A stretch of 64,000 bases of DNA from Pythium myriotylum (taxonomy: Eukaryota; Oomycota; Peronosporomycetes; Pythiales; Pythiaceae). Position numbers and translations under genes: made by a program. The notes under the pieces are model-generated. The model had not been told where the DNA came from and did no database searches. It saw only the letters and a list, made by a program, of their open reading frames with translations. Positions within the stretch are counted from its first letter, which is position 1, and each line of letters opens with the position of its first letter. The stretch spans positions 2,914,001 through 2,978,000 of the forward strand of contig JALJCQ010000015.1 of assembly GCA_023091665.1 (NCBI GenBank), given 5' to 3'. Shown here in pieces: positions 38,635 to 50,320 of this stretch.

Positions 38635-40557
38635 TCACGCAGCAAAAACGGTGTTCGCGGGCGTGCCGCTCGCGGACGTTGATGGGATCGAGTCGGGCTC
38701 GGACAAAAGTGACGTGCGAGGAGAAGACGCACTGAAGGACGAGTTGGAGGCCTCGCGGCGCATATCCGACCCAGTGCTGCTCAACGCGCGACGAATCGCA
38801 CTTTGCGACAAGCGACGCTCAAGGTCTTCTTTCTTTTCCTTCTCCCGAATCAGCTGTGTCATCTTGTGGAGCTCCTCACCTTGGCGAACAGCGGCTTCCA
38901 CGTCTTCCTTCTCGCGTTTCTCCTTCTGGGCCAGTTGGAACTTGAGCTGCTTCTGTCGCTCCGACGATCTGGCGGCGTTCGCCTCTTCAAGCTTCCGACG
39001 CCGCTCCTCCTGGGCCTCTTTGTTGCGGTTGTAGTTCGCGCTGTCCTTTGTGTAGTCCAAATACCGAGGCTTGACATTGTCGTACCGCGACTTGCGAGCT
39101 GTATAGGAGAGCTGGAGTCCCAGCGGATCGTTCGAGTCCACGGACGATGTCGTTGAGTAGAAGCTGAGACGGTCCGCAGCGCTGCGATTGCGCTGCTCCC
39201 AGTCGTTGTGGGCAGCGAGGATGTGGAGATCATTCAGCGTTCGATTAATTCCCGACAATCGACGCGGGTTCGACTTGCTCAACATAAAGGACCGGCGGTC
39301 CAACGAGGCGGCAGCTTTCTGCTGGGTTGACCTCGTGCTCAGGCGTGACTTGGCCGAATCGTGGCTGCCGTCCGAGGCATCACTGCCGCGGCGTCTCACT
39401 GGCGTCGTGGGCTTCATCATCTCCTTCACTTTGCTTTGCACGTTAGCGTACTTGTTGGATTTCTTGGTCGGCGTGACGGCCGAGGTCGCCGCCGGCGTCG
39501 TCGGCTTGGGCGTCGGCTTGGCCGGCTCTCGCTTGACCGCGCTGGGGCTTTTGTTTGTGCGCGACGCGAGCGAGGCGGCGGTCGGCGCAAAGAGCTTGGA
39601 CGGCACGTTCTCTGGTTTCCTGTACTTGCGGTGGATCATGCGCGCCTTGCGCGGGTTCGACTCGAGCGCCTGGCGCAGCTCTGCTTCGTCCTCTGCTGTC
39701 ATCTTGACCTCTCGGTCGAGCAGCTCCATGAGCATCTCACGGTCGTCTTCGCCGTCGGTCGAGAACCGCTCGCCCACGACGATGAGGTCTTCGGTTTCGA
39801 TCGTGTGGTCTTCCTCCATCACGAACGACCGCTCGGTCGTGAGAATCGGGCGCTTCTTGGTCTCCTGTTCCGGTGTGTTGACAAACTCCCGCGCCTCGGG
39901 CTCCTGTGCGTCAGCCGGCGGCGGCGGCGGTGGCGGCACTGCGTCATCCTCTGTCTCGGGGGTCAGCTCGTCGCTCGAGGCCACTTCTTCGAGCGTCTCG
40001 AGCGTGAGGTCATCGGCCGACGGCAAGTCCTCGAGCGTCTCGGGCGTCGGGTCGTCGGTCGAGAGCTCGCCCGCGTGCTCGTCGTCGGTCTGGTTGGCCT
40101 CGTCGGCAAACTCCATTTCCAGCTTGCGCTCGACCGCGAGCACGAGCTCGTCTTCGTCGTCAAAGCTCGCCTCGTCGACGCTCTGGTTGGCGCGCGCGGC
40201 GTCGCTGGCCGAGCGCGCCTTGAGCTGCTGCTGCTGTTGGAACTGGAGCTGCTGCTGCTGCTTGGCCGTGAGCGCGTCGTACTTTTGCTTCTCGTCCGTG
40301 ACGTGGATGCTGCGGTCGCCGTCGAAAAAGTTGCGCACCGTGCGGAAGGGCAGCGCGTCGAGCGACTGCTCCTGCTTCTTCTCGAAGCGCGAGACGATGC
40401 TGCGCACGGGCGAGTGGTCGGCGAGGCTGCTGAGGCGCGGCACGGCGGGCGCCTTCGGGATCGGCGAGCAGGCCACGGCGAGCTTGAGACGAGGCTCGGG
40501 CTCGCACGGGTCCTGCGTGCGGAGCTCCTCGTAGTCGTCGTGGTTGGTCGTCGCCAT
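38635..40557 (-). CDS. Coiled-coil protein of unknown function
   Basis: Encodes 640 residues from an ATG in a good context (CCCATGG). The first half is acidic and low-complexity (runs of Glu, Asp and Gln, and a Pro tract near residue 210). The middle has a basic patch (RKARMIHRKYRKPENVPSKLF) and Ser/Thr/Pro-rich segments with many SP/TP sites. Residues about 500-590 form a charged coiled coil (EERRRKLEEANAARSSERQK and following). No catalytic motif or membrane segment is visible, so a cytoskeletal or scaffold role is possible but unproven. No family recognised. GC-rich throughout. Confidence 0.7.
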   Translation of the reverse strand: MATTNHDDYEELRTQDPCEPEPRLKLAVACSPIPKAPAVPRLSSLADHSPVRSIVSRFEKKQEQSLDALPFRTVRNFFDGDRSIHVTDEKQKYDALTAKQQQQLQFQQQQQLKARSASDAARANQSVDEASFDDEDELVLAVERKLEMEFADEANQTDDEHAGELSTDDPTPETLEDLPSADDLTLETLEEVASSDELTPETEDDAVPPPPPPPADAQEPEAREFVNTPEQETKKRPILTTERSFVMEEDHTIETEDLIVVGERFSTDGEDDREMLMELLDREVKMTAEDEAELRQALESNPRKARMIHRKYRKPENVPSKLFAPTAASLASRTNKSPSAVKREPAKPTPKPTTPAATSAVTPTKKSNKYANVQSKVKEMMKPTTPVRRRGSDASDGSHDSAKSRLSTRSTQQKAAASLDRRSFMLSKSNPRRLSGINRTLNDLHILAAHNDWEQRNRSAADRLSFYSTTSSVDSNDPLGLQLSYTARKSRYDNVKPRYLDYTKDSANYNRNKEAQEERRRKLEEANAARSSERQKQLKFQLAQKEKREKEDVEAAVRQGEELHKMTQLIREKEKKEDLERRLSQSAIRRALSSTGSDMRREASNSSFSASSPRTSLLSEPDSIPSTSASGTPANTVFAA

Positions 40558-41353
40558 GGGTGGCGGGGGAGGGGGAGAGCAAAAAGTGTTCCGCGACGAG
40601 CGTTAGACTGCTGGATAGACTGCTGGATCGGGGGCTCGCTCGCGCGTGTGGCCGACCAGAAATGGGATCCGGGGAGAACGAGGCAGAGAGCACGGAGGCG
40701 CACGCAGCGCGTGGGGACGATGGCGGAGGGAGAGCAGAGCCCGAGGCGCGCCGGCGAGGGAGCGACCGCCGTCGTTTTCTTCACCTGCGGGCGAGCGTAT
40801 CAGCCGCAGCTACGAAGGCTTCGACACTCCGAACTTCTGCCCCCATGGCTATTTTCGTAAATGTCCCAAACCGACAGATGCTACCATCATTCCGCATTCC
40901 TACCGTATCCAAGTGGATTTCGGTCGTCATGCCATAGTTACCCACTGGCCAACCTACTGAGAGAACACTAGTGGCTACCTGCCGAGCCCTAGCCCTTATT
41001 CCTGTTGTGGTCGCCTCGAAAATGGATCCAGGGCTCCTCCTTTCCCCTCGTCGACTGACTCGCGTGGATTTCTTTCGCTGCGACCGCGGCCTGCTAGTCA
41101 GAGAACGGCAACGCGGAAAGTGTTCTCGGAAAGAAGAAAAAAAAAAAGCAAGACGCCCGATCCTTTCTCTTCTTCCGCGTTTCCTGGATTTCTTTATTTA
41201 CTCTCGTTTTTTTTTTGTTCTGTCGGTGGTTTCTTCCTTTTCCTTTCTTTCCCCCATCCCATGCAAGCTTTCGTTTTCTTCAAGGGCACACGTATTTTGG
41301 TACACACCACGCACAAACTCGACACGCCACGCAGGATAATGCACAAAATGCTC
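40558..41353. other. Intergenic, upstream of the coiled-coil gene
   Basis: About 800 bp with A- and T-runs near 41135-41220. An initiator-like TCATTCCGCATTCC lies on the plus strand at about 40888-40901, pointing away from both neighbours, with no gene behind it. Confidence 0.4.
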
Positions 41354-43000
41354 TCAAAAGTCGAGCTCGTCGATGCCGTCGATGTCGTTCACGGTCTCGT
41401 CGGCCTCCACCATGTAGTCGTTGATGAAGAGACCTTCCCACCGGATCACCACGGACGCAAAGACCTTGGCCAGCTCTTCCATCAGCACGTTCGTGTCGCT
41501 GTCGTTGCCTTCGTATCGACCGACACCGAGCGCGAGACACCCGTGGATCTCGCTGCCGTCGCTCGCCACTTCCACGGCGTCCTGGAAAATGTAGCTAGCA
41601 CGACAAATCAATTTTTTTTTCATCAGCTTTTCATGCACAATGGATGGGTCAACTCGCTCGAACAGAAACGTACCCGTTGCAATCGTCCTCGGGGGAAAAT
41701 TTGAGCGCGTTCGCCGTGCCCACCGAGATGACGCCGCAGATCCATCGCTCGCCGCGACCCGTGTACAGATCGTCACGCGAGATAAAGTTTGCCGAGAGTG
41801 ACGACACGGGGCCTCGCCCTGGGAAATCTTTGACAGTCTGGACGATCTTGACGTTTGGGCTCGGCCACTGGTGGACTTTCTTCTCCTTGACTTCCGGGAA
41901 CGTCTCGATGTACTTGACAAAGTCCACGTCGAAGTTGCGGTCCGCGACTTCGTGGGCGCGCATCCCTCGGAAGAATTTGCGCGTCTTGACGAAATATTGC
42001 GAGCCTTCGGCCCAAAAGTCAAAGTTCCAGCCGAACGCCTGCCGGCTGAAAGCCGGTGGCGACGGCGTGTTTAGTATCGCGAGCATCGCGCGCTTGCAGT
42101 CCTCGGTCGTCTTGTGCATGTTCTGTATCCTCGCAATGTCCCAGATGATATCGTCGTTTCGGGGCGTCGTGTCCACCCACCCACCGGGCGAGCCGTGCTC
42201 CATCTTGATGCCATAGCCCGAGCTGACCGACGCGGGTGACGACACGGACGAGGTCGTCGAGGCCGTCGAGCGCTCGGTGAGACGAGTGCGCAGGTTCTCG
42301 TTCTCGCGCTGGATGAGCTCCATCTGGTGCTTCTGGCGACGCAGCTCCGACTCGTACGTCTGCATCGTGTGCGAGATGAACTCCTCGAGCTGGAAGACCT
42401 TCATCCGCAGCTCTTCCGTCTCGCGCTATCCCCATCATCCACCGCGTCAAGTCAGTCTTCCACCGAGATTTGCGATCATCCACGATCTTCTCCACTCACC
42501 CGCTGGCGGTCTCGACACCGACGCGAGGCCGCGCGCACTTGCTCGCGACGGCGCTGCGCCTTGCGTCGCTGGATGTCTTCCTCCGAGAGCGGCTCGGTCT
42601 TGACGTCGCTCGCGTTCGTCTTGGCTTTCTTGCCGCTCTTGCCCGAGTCCGAGTCCTCATCCGAGACCTTGACGTCCTCGAGGCGCGCGAGCGACGCGAC
42701 GTCGCCGTCGCCGCGCAGCACGGACGACGAGAGCGCCACCTGGCTCAGCAGCATGCGCTTGCGCTCCATGAGCTCGCGCCCGAGCGACGAGACCTTGGCG
42801 AGATCCAGCACGCGCGAGGCGCCGAGGCGGTCGACGGGCTCGTCGCGCGAGGCGCGCTTGCCCGTGAGGCGCGCGGGGGGCGGCGTCTCGGTCGGGAGCA
42901 GCGCGACGTCGTCGGCGTCCAGGGGCATGGGCGCGTCGTCGTCCAGAGCTTTGAGGCGCGACTGGGAGTCCATCTCGGGCACCACCGACTCGAGCCGCAT
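41354..43000 (-). CDS. bZIP transcription factor with non-canonical basic region
   Basis: Three exons (42500-43000, 41674-42425, 41354-41594; introns 74 and 79 nt, GT-AG) give 497 residues. Residues about 143-167 form the basic region and 168-216 a partial leucine zipper (Leu at 173, 180, 195 and 216 by my count). The invariant Asn of the N-x7-R motif is Val (V155), while Arg163 is kept (VRAASRRCR). Oomycetes are known to have bZIPs with replacements at this Asn. The second intron lies in a roughly 280-residue C-terminal domain (FGWNFDFWAEGS, VDFVKYIETFP) that I do not recognise. Nuclear DNA-binding role inferred; target sites may differ from the usual ACGT core. The start has no competing upstream ATG in frame. 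Confidence 0.85.
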
Positions 43001-43825
43001 TAGTGAGAGGCTTGTGACTTGTGGTCGAAAGGATTTCCGGACAAGGGAACGGACTCCAACGCTAAAGGCAAAAGGCAAAAAAAAAAAAAAGAAGGAGCTC
43101 TGGATGTCCCAGGACAACACGCGTGGACGAATAGGAAACGGCGAAGGCGGGGGGCGGAGCAAAACGGCTCGTCTGCTTGTGGTTCTGTGTGGAACACTTC
43201 GCCCACAACCCTCCGGAGCGAAAGTGTTCCAATCTGTGAGTGTGAGAAAGAGAGAGAGAGAGAGAGAGCAGAAGACACCAAACACAAGCTTGTGCAGGCT
43301 CGTCTCTGGTTCTCGCCCATCTCGCTTTCGGTCCAGAGCAAACCCGCGCAAGTCAACCACTGATATTACTTCTGCGAGGTTCGTGGGTTTCGCGTTCGAC
43401 CGTTTTCAGCCGAATGGATGGGCTGCCCATCTCGAAGTATTCATTGTACGAGGTAAAGGTCACACCCTATCCCGTTCTGCAGCATTGTGTCCGACCGAGC
43501 GTCAGGGCAACAGCGAAAACGCAGCAAAAAACACGAGTTTATGTGGATCAGATCCGAGTCGCGGGCTGGGAACAAAAAGCGCGGAATCGAAATGTCAGGG
43601 AACCGAACCTGATTCTCGACAGTGCACATTTCACACAGTCCCGGATGATGACGCACGAGGGGGAACCCAGAGTGATGATCCGATCTTTGGGTGACTCTCA
43701 TATGTCAGTACATTTGGGAAAAGATGCGATCTTGAACCGTCACCATCCGTGTGGATTGACGAGACCCTTCCATTGCGATCTTCCATCGCGTGCTTAATGG
43801 AGATCAACACATCGATCTGCTCGTG
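43001..43825. other. Intergenic with A-run and (AG)n tract
   Basis: Upstream region of the bZIP gene and 3' region of the LRR membrane-protein gene. Contains A14 (43077-43090) and (AG)10 (43249-43268), perhaps in the bZIP 5' leader. Confidence 0.4.
43249..43268 (+). repeat. (AG)n microsatellite
   Basis: Ten AG units about 250 bp upstream of the bZIP start codon. Confidence 0.8.
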
Positions 43826-46009
43826 TTAACTCGTTGACGTGGGAATCCCGTTCATTTCGTCTTCCGACGCGAGTGGATAAAACAGCACATTGTACGGCCG
43901 ACACAAGACCGACTGCGTGACGAGCGAGGCGTTCGCGTGCGTGACCGTCATGAACGTGGATTGCGAGGGCAGCGGAATGCCGTCGAGGCCTGAGAACGAG
44001 GCCAGCTTGCCACTCGCGATCGCCTTGGCGTGGTCGCAAAAAGGGGTCTTGTCCAGGAATAAACCCCAACGTGAGACAGGGGCCCTCAACTCGACGAATG
44101 AGTCCACCCATCGCGGCAAGACGGACACGTTTGACTCGCCGACGACAACCAGCAGCATTTGTGGACTCAACACGACTGATGCATGTCCTGTCGGCAGGAA
44201 CATGGTAGAAATATTATTTCCACCGACGTTCAGAATCTTCATTCCTCTCCATCCAAGCGCATGGAATGGGAACTCTGTCAGACGGTTGCGAGAAAACGAG
44301 AGTTGCGCAGGCTGTAGCTGTTCCAGGACCGCCGGAACTGACTCGAACATGGACTCTTCGAAGAGATAGTACACGGAGAGTGGCCACTTCGATCCGAGAT
44401 CCGACGGGAGCGATCGCAGATTGCTTGCGCAAACTTGGATTGATTTGACACCTCTCGGGAAATCGCTGCCCGCAAGGCCAGCGGGAAGCTCGCCGTTCGG
44501 AAACTGAACGCGGACCATTGTAATCGTCCTGAGCGCTGAGTGGTGGTCGCTGGTGAGGGCGGATTCACTTGGCCACGCGGCAATCGTCGAGTTATACACC
44601 TTCAATGTTATGGTCGCGTGGAATCGTTGCAGCTCTGGAGGGACCGCCAGTTGAGGACAATGCCGAACAACAATGCGAATCACACCTGCCTGTTCCAGAA
44701 TGGTCCACTTGTTGGAGACTTTTTCCCGCTCCCCTAGGATCCCGCTACGCTCGCAGTCCAGCAAAAGCATAGCACAGGTCGCCTGACGCCTCATCCATGG
44801 ACGGACTTGGATCGCACATTGCTCTAGGCGTGGGACTGACTCGGACTGCACGTGCATCACTAACACCATCAATGCCCAGATTCCAAAGCACAGGTTGAGC
44901 GTCCGCTCAAAACGGCGCTGGTGGTGGTGTGGATGCAACGAAACGAAGCCCGAGAAGTGACTCGAATCGCCCACTAGCGTCACCGACGCTGAAGACTCAA
45001 GCGGCTCGACCCTTACGCCTGTTGCCTTCTCTCCTGAACTTCGACGGACGAGTCGCTTTGCATTCTCCAAACACCCGATTAAACTGACGGAGAAAATTAT
45101 TCGACTTGCCAGGTCGCCCCATGAAGTGATTAATACTAATTGCAGCTCGTTCACAGCGTTGACGTTCCACGAGTCGTTTAACCACAAGATTGCTGTTGAA
45201 GCCGAGTTCGTCACGCTGTACTCGGGAAGGTACGACATGACTATGAGTGATGGCAAAAGCACTGACGAGAAAAAGTCGAGTATTGCATCGCACACCAACA
45301 GCAGAACGCGTCGAACCAGTACTTTGCGACTGAACAGTTCATGCAGCAGTGGTGTCAGTGAGCAGTTGATGACGAGGAGAGAGACGTAGAGCCGGTTGAG
45401 CCATGGGCGAGGCACGTGAATACTCATGTTGTAAGCTTGCAAGGATTGAAGTGAAGTCTCAACCACCTCTCGCAGAATAAGGAGCAGATCAAAATACTTT
45501 CCTTCAACTCCAAGAACACCAGTAAGCCCGAACATCCAATCAAAGAGCTTCTGGCTCGCTCGCTCCCTCATGAGCATGACTGTCCGAGTGGATCCACGTG
45601 GCCGAAGCAAGCGGTCGAATAGCTTCCGAATAGGCGTCTCTTGATTATATCCGAAACTGAGCTCTCGTGACCGCAGAGACCAAAATATCATGAGCAAGAC
45701 TAGCACTCCATGAAACCCAGCGATAATGAAGTGTACTTTTGAGAGTGCTCGGTAATGAGTCGTGGCGAGCCCCACCCCATAACGATCAAGAGAGTTGCCC
45801 AGGAATGTGCCCCCAGTGATCCAGTAAAAGCGACCCATCGAAGCGTAGAAAACGATAGAAATCGAGTGCAGAATGAAAACGCCGAACCAGATCAAGGAAA
45901 ACGTTCGACCATGAACCATCAGGTACTGCCGTGCGACCGGGACGCTGGCTTTCACTTTTTCTGTCGCTGGCGGTGAGCGATCTGCTTTGGCGTCAGCTAG
46001 AGTGTTCAT
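43826..46009 (-). CDS. Multipass membrane protein with C-terminal LRR ectodomain, member 1
   Basis: Encodes 727 residues from the ATG at 46007-46009. An in-frame ATG at 46160-46162 would add 51 residues and cannot be excluded. Several hydrophobic segments fill about residues 40-400, with the family blocks GVLGVEGKYFD, LQSLQAYNMSIHVPRPWLN and SWGDLASRIIF. A further segment (LCFGIWALMVLVMHV) precedes a Cys-containing region (QVRPW...TCAMLLLDC). Irregular leucine-rich repeats follow (LRSLPSDLGSKWPL, LSFSRNRLTEFPF, LNVGGNNIS), then a GTxFC-like C-terminal region (KTPFCDHAKA). Two relatives are at 50321-52543 and 59090-61312. Membrane first and LRRs last is the reverse of typical receptor kinases; no kinase is present. 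Function unknown. Confidence 0.8.
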   Translation of the reverse strand: MNTLADAKADRSPPATEKVKASVPVARQYLMVHGRTFSLIWFGVFILHSISIVFYASMGRFYWITGGTFLGNSLDRYGVGLATTHYRALSKVHFIIAGFHGVLVLLMIFWSLRSRELSFGYNQETPIRKLFDRLLRPRGSTRTVMLMRERASQKLFDWMFGLTGVLGVEGKYFDLLLILREVVETSLQSLQAYNMSIHVPRPWLNRLYVSLLVINCSLTPLLHELFSRKVLVRRVLLLVCDAILDFFSSVLLPSLIVMSYLPEYSVTNSASTAILWLNDSWNVNAVNELQLVLITSWGDLASRIIFSVSLIGCLENAKRLVRRSSGEKATGVRVEPLESSASVTLVGDSSHFSGFVSLHPHHHQRRFERTLNLCFGIWALMVLVMHVQSESVPRLEQCAIQVRPWMRRQATCAMLLLDCERSGILGEREKVSNKWTILEQAGVIRIVVRHCPQLAVPPELQRFHATITLKVYNSTIAAWPSESALTSDHHSALRTITMVRVQFPNGELPAGLAGSDFPRGVKSIQVCASNLRSLPSDLGSKWPLSVYYLFEESMFESVPAVLEQLQPAQLSFSRNRLTEFPFHALGWRGMKILNVGGNNISTMFLPTGHASVVLSPQMLLVVVGESNVSVLPRWVDSFVELRAPVSRWGLFLDKTPFCDHAKAIASGKLASFSGLDGIPLPSQSTFMTVTHANASLVTQSVLCRPYNVLFYPLASEDEMNGIPTSTS

Positions 46010-46245
46010 ACTCGCTGAGGGAGAGGAGTGCGTATCTTGAAGTGAGCTTGGACAGCAAGCCAAATAACTGGAGGGTCTTGCCACAACCTTTTGGTAGGTC
46101 TGGTTTCCCTGTTGGTGTATCGTTGAAGTATTTTTAGAGCGGCGTCCTGGAGCTCTTGGCATGTATGAGGAGGTTTCTTGTGGGGTGCAGACAAACACTT
46201 GATATAATCGATTAACTCCTGTCAATCGATTCACCCGATCCTAAC

Positions 46246-49200
46246 CTAGAACTCGGACTCAGCCAGGGTTAACGCGAATCTGACTGTCTCTTTCGTGAAG
46301 CTTGCGTACATCCGGTTAACCACCACTGGGCTACCCTCCAGGAGATCCAGAATTGCGCTGTCTTCTGAGTGCTGAACAAGCTTCGAGTCTGAAAACTCAT
46401 CTTCCTCATCTTCTGTTTCTGCGAAGTCCTGAGGACCATCGAGGAACGGCCGCGGGCAGATACAACGGATAACATACTCCCGATGGACAGGCTCACGCGA
46501 AGACGGATTGTGGAGCACTAAGGAAGAAAGATGGCCTCGGAGTTTTGAGTTGCGCAGAATTGAAGATATTCTACGACGAGTGGACGCGAGTTGCAAGTCG
46601 GAGACATTCGTGTGAGCTGTGGATAGAAGTAAATCAACAACGTCGACTACATCCGCAGCGACTGAACCGGTATCATCACTCGACAAATATTGTAGCAATG
46701 CACTCGCTTGAGACATCATCATCTCCACGTCTTCGAATGTTCGGGCCATTTTCCGGCACGCATCAAGTGCCATTTCGAAAGCAACTTGTAGCTGACCTTT
46801 CGCCTTTTCCTGTTCGCTCTTCTGGTCACGACCCGTTGGGATGGCTAGTTGTGACTCCGCACAAGCCTCGTCTAGAAGAGATACCGCACGATCGCACTGC
46901 TCGCGTAGATGTCGAAGGGTTGCGTCGATAGTAGGGATTCTGATAGGACCATCTTTGGTGTGAAGAGGCAAGCAAGCTCGATCGAGCATTGCGTAGCAAC
47001 TTGCAATTGCCCCGACGAGCATCTGATGAAACATCTCATGAGGCGACAGAGTCTCCAGGTAGTGAAACAGCTTCTCCGATTCCCCCACAGGATCGAAGAG
47101 ACGTTTCTGCTTGCTCACGGGTGTTGCTGTGCTACTTTCCCACATCTGATGCCACATGTGAAGTGACGAAGACCGATTTCCCGAAGAGCTTCGCATCCGC
47201 TCTGATAGCATGCCCTCATTCTCAAACCACCACACATTCCTTCCTTCCGACGGCAAACCCTCGTAAGCAGTACTTGCCGACAAAGGATCGGGGACTATCC
47301 AATCCTTCGGCGAGTACCAGCGAATGAAATCCGCCAAACACGAACCTGGGTTAGCAGCCTTGAATGCTTGCATATCGGACACCAAAGCTGCACTCTGTAA
47401 TCGCTGGCGCAGCATAGTAGACTCCACCCCTACTCCCAAACGAGAAAGCAATTCTTGCTGTTGTTTAGCGACATCTTCGGTCATAGGCACAGCAACCTGC
47501 GTGATAGGCTCCATCAAAGGTTGTCCAGTTGACAGGCTCACCATTCCAGGCATTGGGCGTCGAACGCCTGCTGCAGGTACGGTCGGTTTCTTTCCCGAGG
47601 CCACTCCGGCATCGTGCAGCTCGACAGAATCAAAGAATTCCTCATCACTCAGCGACTCGTCCTCTTCAACATCATCGTCGAGAACAAATGCAGTTAGATC
47701 TGACATACTCGTGCCAGCACGAGCACTCTCTTCTCCTGAAGATCGACGGAGCAAGGCGCTACTGGGTTGATCACCGCTACTCTTCTTCTCTTCAGCCTGA
47801 CGGAGAATGCAGCTGTTTAGAAGCTGGAGCTTCTGGTGAAGTAGGCATTGACGAAAATCCGGGTTCGGAAGATCGATCGAAGTCGACTCCAGCAAGAACA
47901 AAGCATCCAAAGCCCGGGTCGCCGATCCATCAAACTTGTCCTCTGCAGAGCCTTCCCTTGTACGCTAGGGGTTAGAACAACAGAAATCAGCACTCGACAA
48001 CCCGAACAACACAAAAGAAAATTGTGCTACCATTAGTGGAAGCAAGCGCTGCTGGTACCATTGTTCACGCAAGGCCTTCACAAACTCGACCCACAAAAGC
48101 GCCATGGCACTCACTCCCTCTGCAAAACCAACACACCACAAAACAATGATTAGCGGTTTCTCGGTCTGGGCCACCAACTTGCCTCACGTACGGAGTTGTC
48201 CCATTCGGGAGGCTAAGACGGATACGAGTTCGCCAACAGGAGTCGAGTGCACGATTGCAGAAGGCACGGACAACTTGGCAGTAGATACAACGTTAGGCGC
48301 AGACCCGGTACCGGCATCTCCGTCGAAAATTTCGCTGATCATGCGTTGGATCTCTTCCACGTCGGCTCCTTTCCACGTCGCAGCGGATACAATAGTAGAT
48401 GTGATTGATCCGATCGCGTTACCGAAAACTGCAGCTGCCCGGGCGGCAGGAATGGTACCTGGCAAGCGTGACGATTCACCTGTCGAAGAAGACGGAGGCG
48501 TTGCAAATGTTGAAGAAGATGAAGATGGTGGTTGTGACGTTATTGTTGGTGCGAGCTCGGATACGAGTACGTCACGGCTGATTTCGCGAGCGTTCGAATA
48601 TGCTTGCACCAGGTTCGCAATTACTCGACTGAGCGGCATGGTTGGCTTTCGGGAAGCATCGTGGAAACCTCTCAACCAATCGCCTGACTTGTATTCAAAA
48701 GAGACGTCCAACATCCACTCAGGAGCTGTTTCCGGGTCCAAGGTCGAATGAACAGCATTGTCAACGTACGTTCCTTCCCTCAAGTTCGGCCATACTGCAG
48801 TCAGGTCGATCTGGGAGATCGGATTGGCCGAAGAGCCCCACACGTGGTCACGGCGACCAAATAGCGTCTGGCTGAGCTGCTTCATGTCCGATTGCATGTC
48901 ATACAGGTTCGAGAACCGCCATTCCATCGGTTGTTTCTCGGCCTCGCGCGGATCTTCGTCCTTGCGCCATGAGTAGCAGAACGCGGCGGACACCCACGTG
49001 CCAACACTAAGGTCTCCTGCGTCGCCACCTTCCGCAACACGACAGCTGTCTTCGATGTGCGCTGGAAGCTGCAGCTTGAGCCGGAAAAAGTCGAGCAGTC
49101 CACTGATGTAGCTCTGGTTCGAGTTGGCTTCGGGCGTCGAGTCGGTCTCAAAGTTGATCGACACGTTGCCCGTCGAGCCAGGCACGGCCGTGCCAAGCCA

Positions 49201-49980
49201 CGTGCCCTTGCCCACGTTCTGCACGGGCACGAACGCCGGGATCGTGCAGTTGCAGTTGAGCAGTGCGAGATGGATGGCCGAGAGCAAGAGGTGGGCCTCG
49301 TTCGTGTCCATGGATCCGTCGAACGCGGCGCTCGGCGGCGTCGGCGGCACGACGGGCGCGCTCTCTTCGGCATACTCGACCGCGACGCCGTCCTTGTCGA
49401 GCGCGTTTCTCGACGGGCGTCTCGCGAGCGCGTCTTGCTGCTGGCGCAATTGCTTCTTCTCTCGCTCGGACGGCAGCGACGTGCGCGTGAGCAGCAAGAA
49501 CTCGTCGACGCCAAACCACGTGTCGGCGTCGCTCGCGATCGCGCTCGCGTCGGGCACGCCGCTCGCGCTGTCTCTCGTGGCCCAAACGAGATCGCGCGTG
49601 GCGTCGGCGATCGCGAGCATGGTCGGCGTAAAGTGCTCGCGGCCGCGCGGCCACTGCTTGCTGGTCGCGGGCGCCGCGGCGTCGTCGGCCGCGCGAGAGA
49701 GAAAGAGCGAGAGCGCGTACTTGACCTTGTGCGTCGCGGCGCTCGCCGAGGCCACCGAGCCGTCGGGCTTGCGCGGCGGCTGCTCGAACTCGAGCACGTG
49801 CGAGTAGACGCGCGGCGACGCGCCGCCGTGCGAGGCCGCGAGCGCCTCGGCCGACGCGTGGCCTTTGCCCGCGAGGTGCCACGCGATCAGCGCCTGCTCG
49901 GCGTCCGAGACGAACTGCTCGAGCGCCGTGGCGTTCGTGAAGTCGACGAACTGCGAGCTCGGGTCTTCCTCCACCTCCAT
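46246..49980 (-). CDS. RAB3GAP1: Rab3 GTPase-activating protein catalytic subunit
   Basis: Exons 48192-49980, 48031-48119 and 46246-47964 (introns 72 and 66 nt, GT-AG) give 1198 residues. The N-terminus VDFTNATALEQFVSDAEQAL matches the start of the animal subunit. LLWVEFVKALREQW, FRQCLLHQKLQLLN, LADFIRWYSPKDW and KRLFDPVGESEKLFHYLE are family blocks. Rab3GAP1 pairs with a non-catalytic subunit and acts on Rab3 and Rab18, in vesicle traffic and autophagy; that role is known from animals and inferred here. Longer than the human protein (about 980 residues) because of low-complexity inserts. The small middle exon is supported by phase and conserved sequence. The first ATG of the frame fits the conserved N-terminus. 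Confidence 0.88.
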
Positions 49981-50320
49981 GTTTGGGAGGAAGGAAGGAA
50001 GGGAAGGGAGAAGTACCGAGAGATACCGGTATCGAGAAGTACCCGAGCGGCAACTTGAAGTGGACAGAGGGGGTACACGAGGTGGTTACACTGCGGAATG
50101 AGGGATTTTGGGATCGGAGGATTGCAATCCTCAGGTGCTGCACATGGAGCGGCCTGTTCGTCATACAAGTTGTTGTGGAAGGAGGCTTGATCGGTGGACT
50201 CACGTTGATGGAGTGAGTTGCTGATTGGTGTCGAGTCTCGACGATCAGGGGGGTTATTTCGGGGTCTGGATGGGAGCTCCTGGGGGCTTTGGTCGGTGTA
50301 AAATTAGTCGGGCAGAGGAG
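49981..50320. other. Bidirectional promoter region
   Basis: 340 bp between the divergent RAB3GAP1 and the second LRR membrane-protein gene. Only the initiator at 50089-50101 is recognised. Confidence 0.4.
50089..50101 (-). promoter_or_regulatory. Inr-type core promoter of RAB3GAP1
   Basis: The minus strand reads TCATTCCGCAGTG, an oomycete initiator with a weak FPR, about 110 nt before the start codon. Confidence 0.5.

Noticed and set aside
39188..40860. Long plus-strand frames opposite the coiled-coil gene
   Set aside because: Low-complexity Ser/Arg strings, the complement of the acidic/Gln-rich coding strand.
40888..40901. Plus-strand Inr-like site between two minus-strand genes
   Set aside because: No plausible plus-strand gene follows; one short match can arise by chance.
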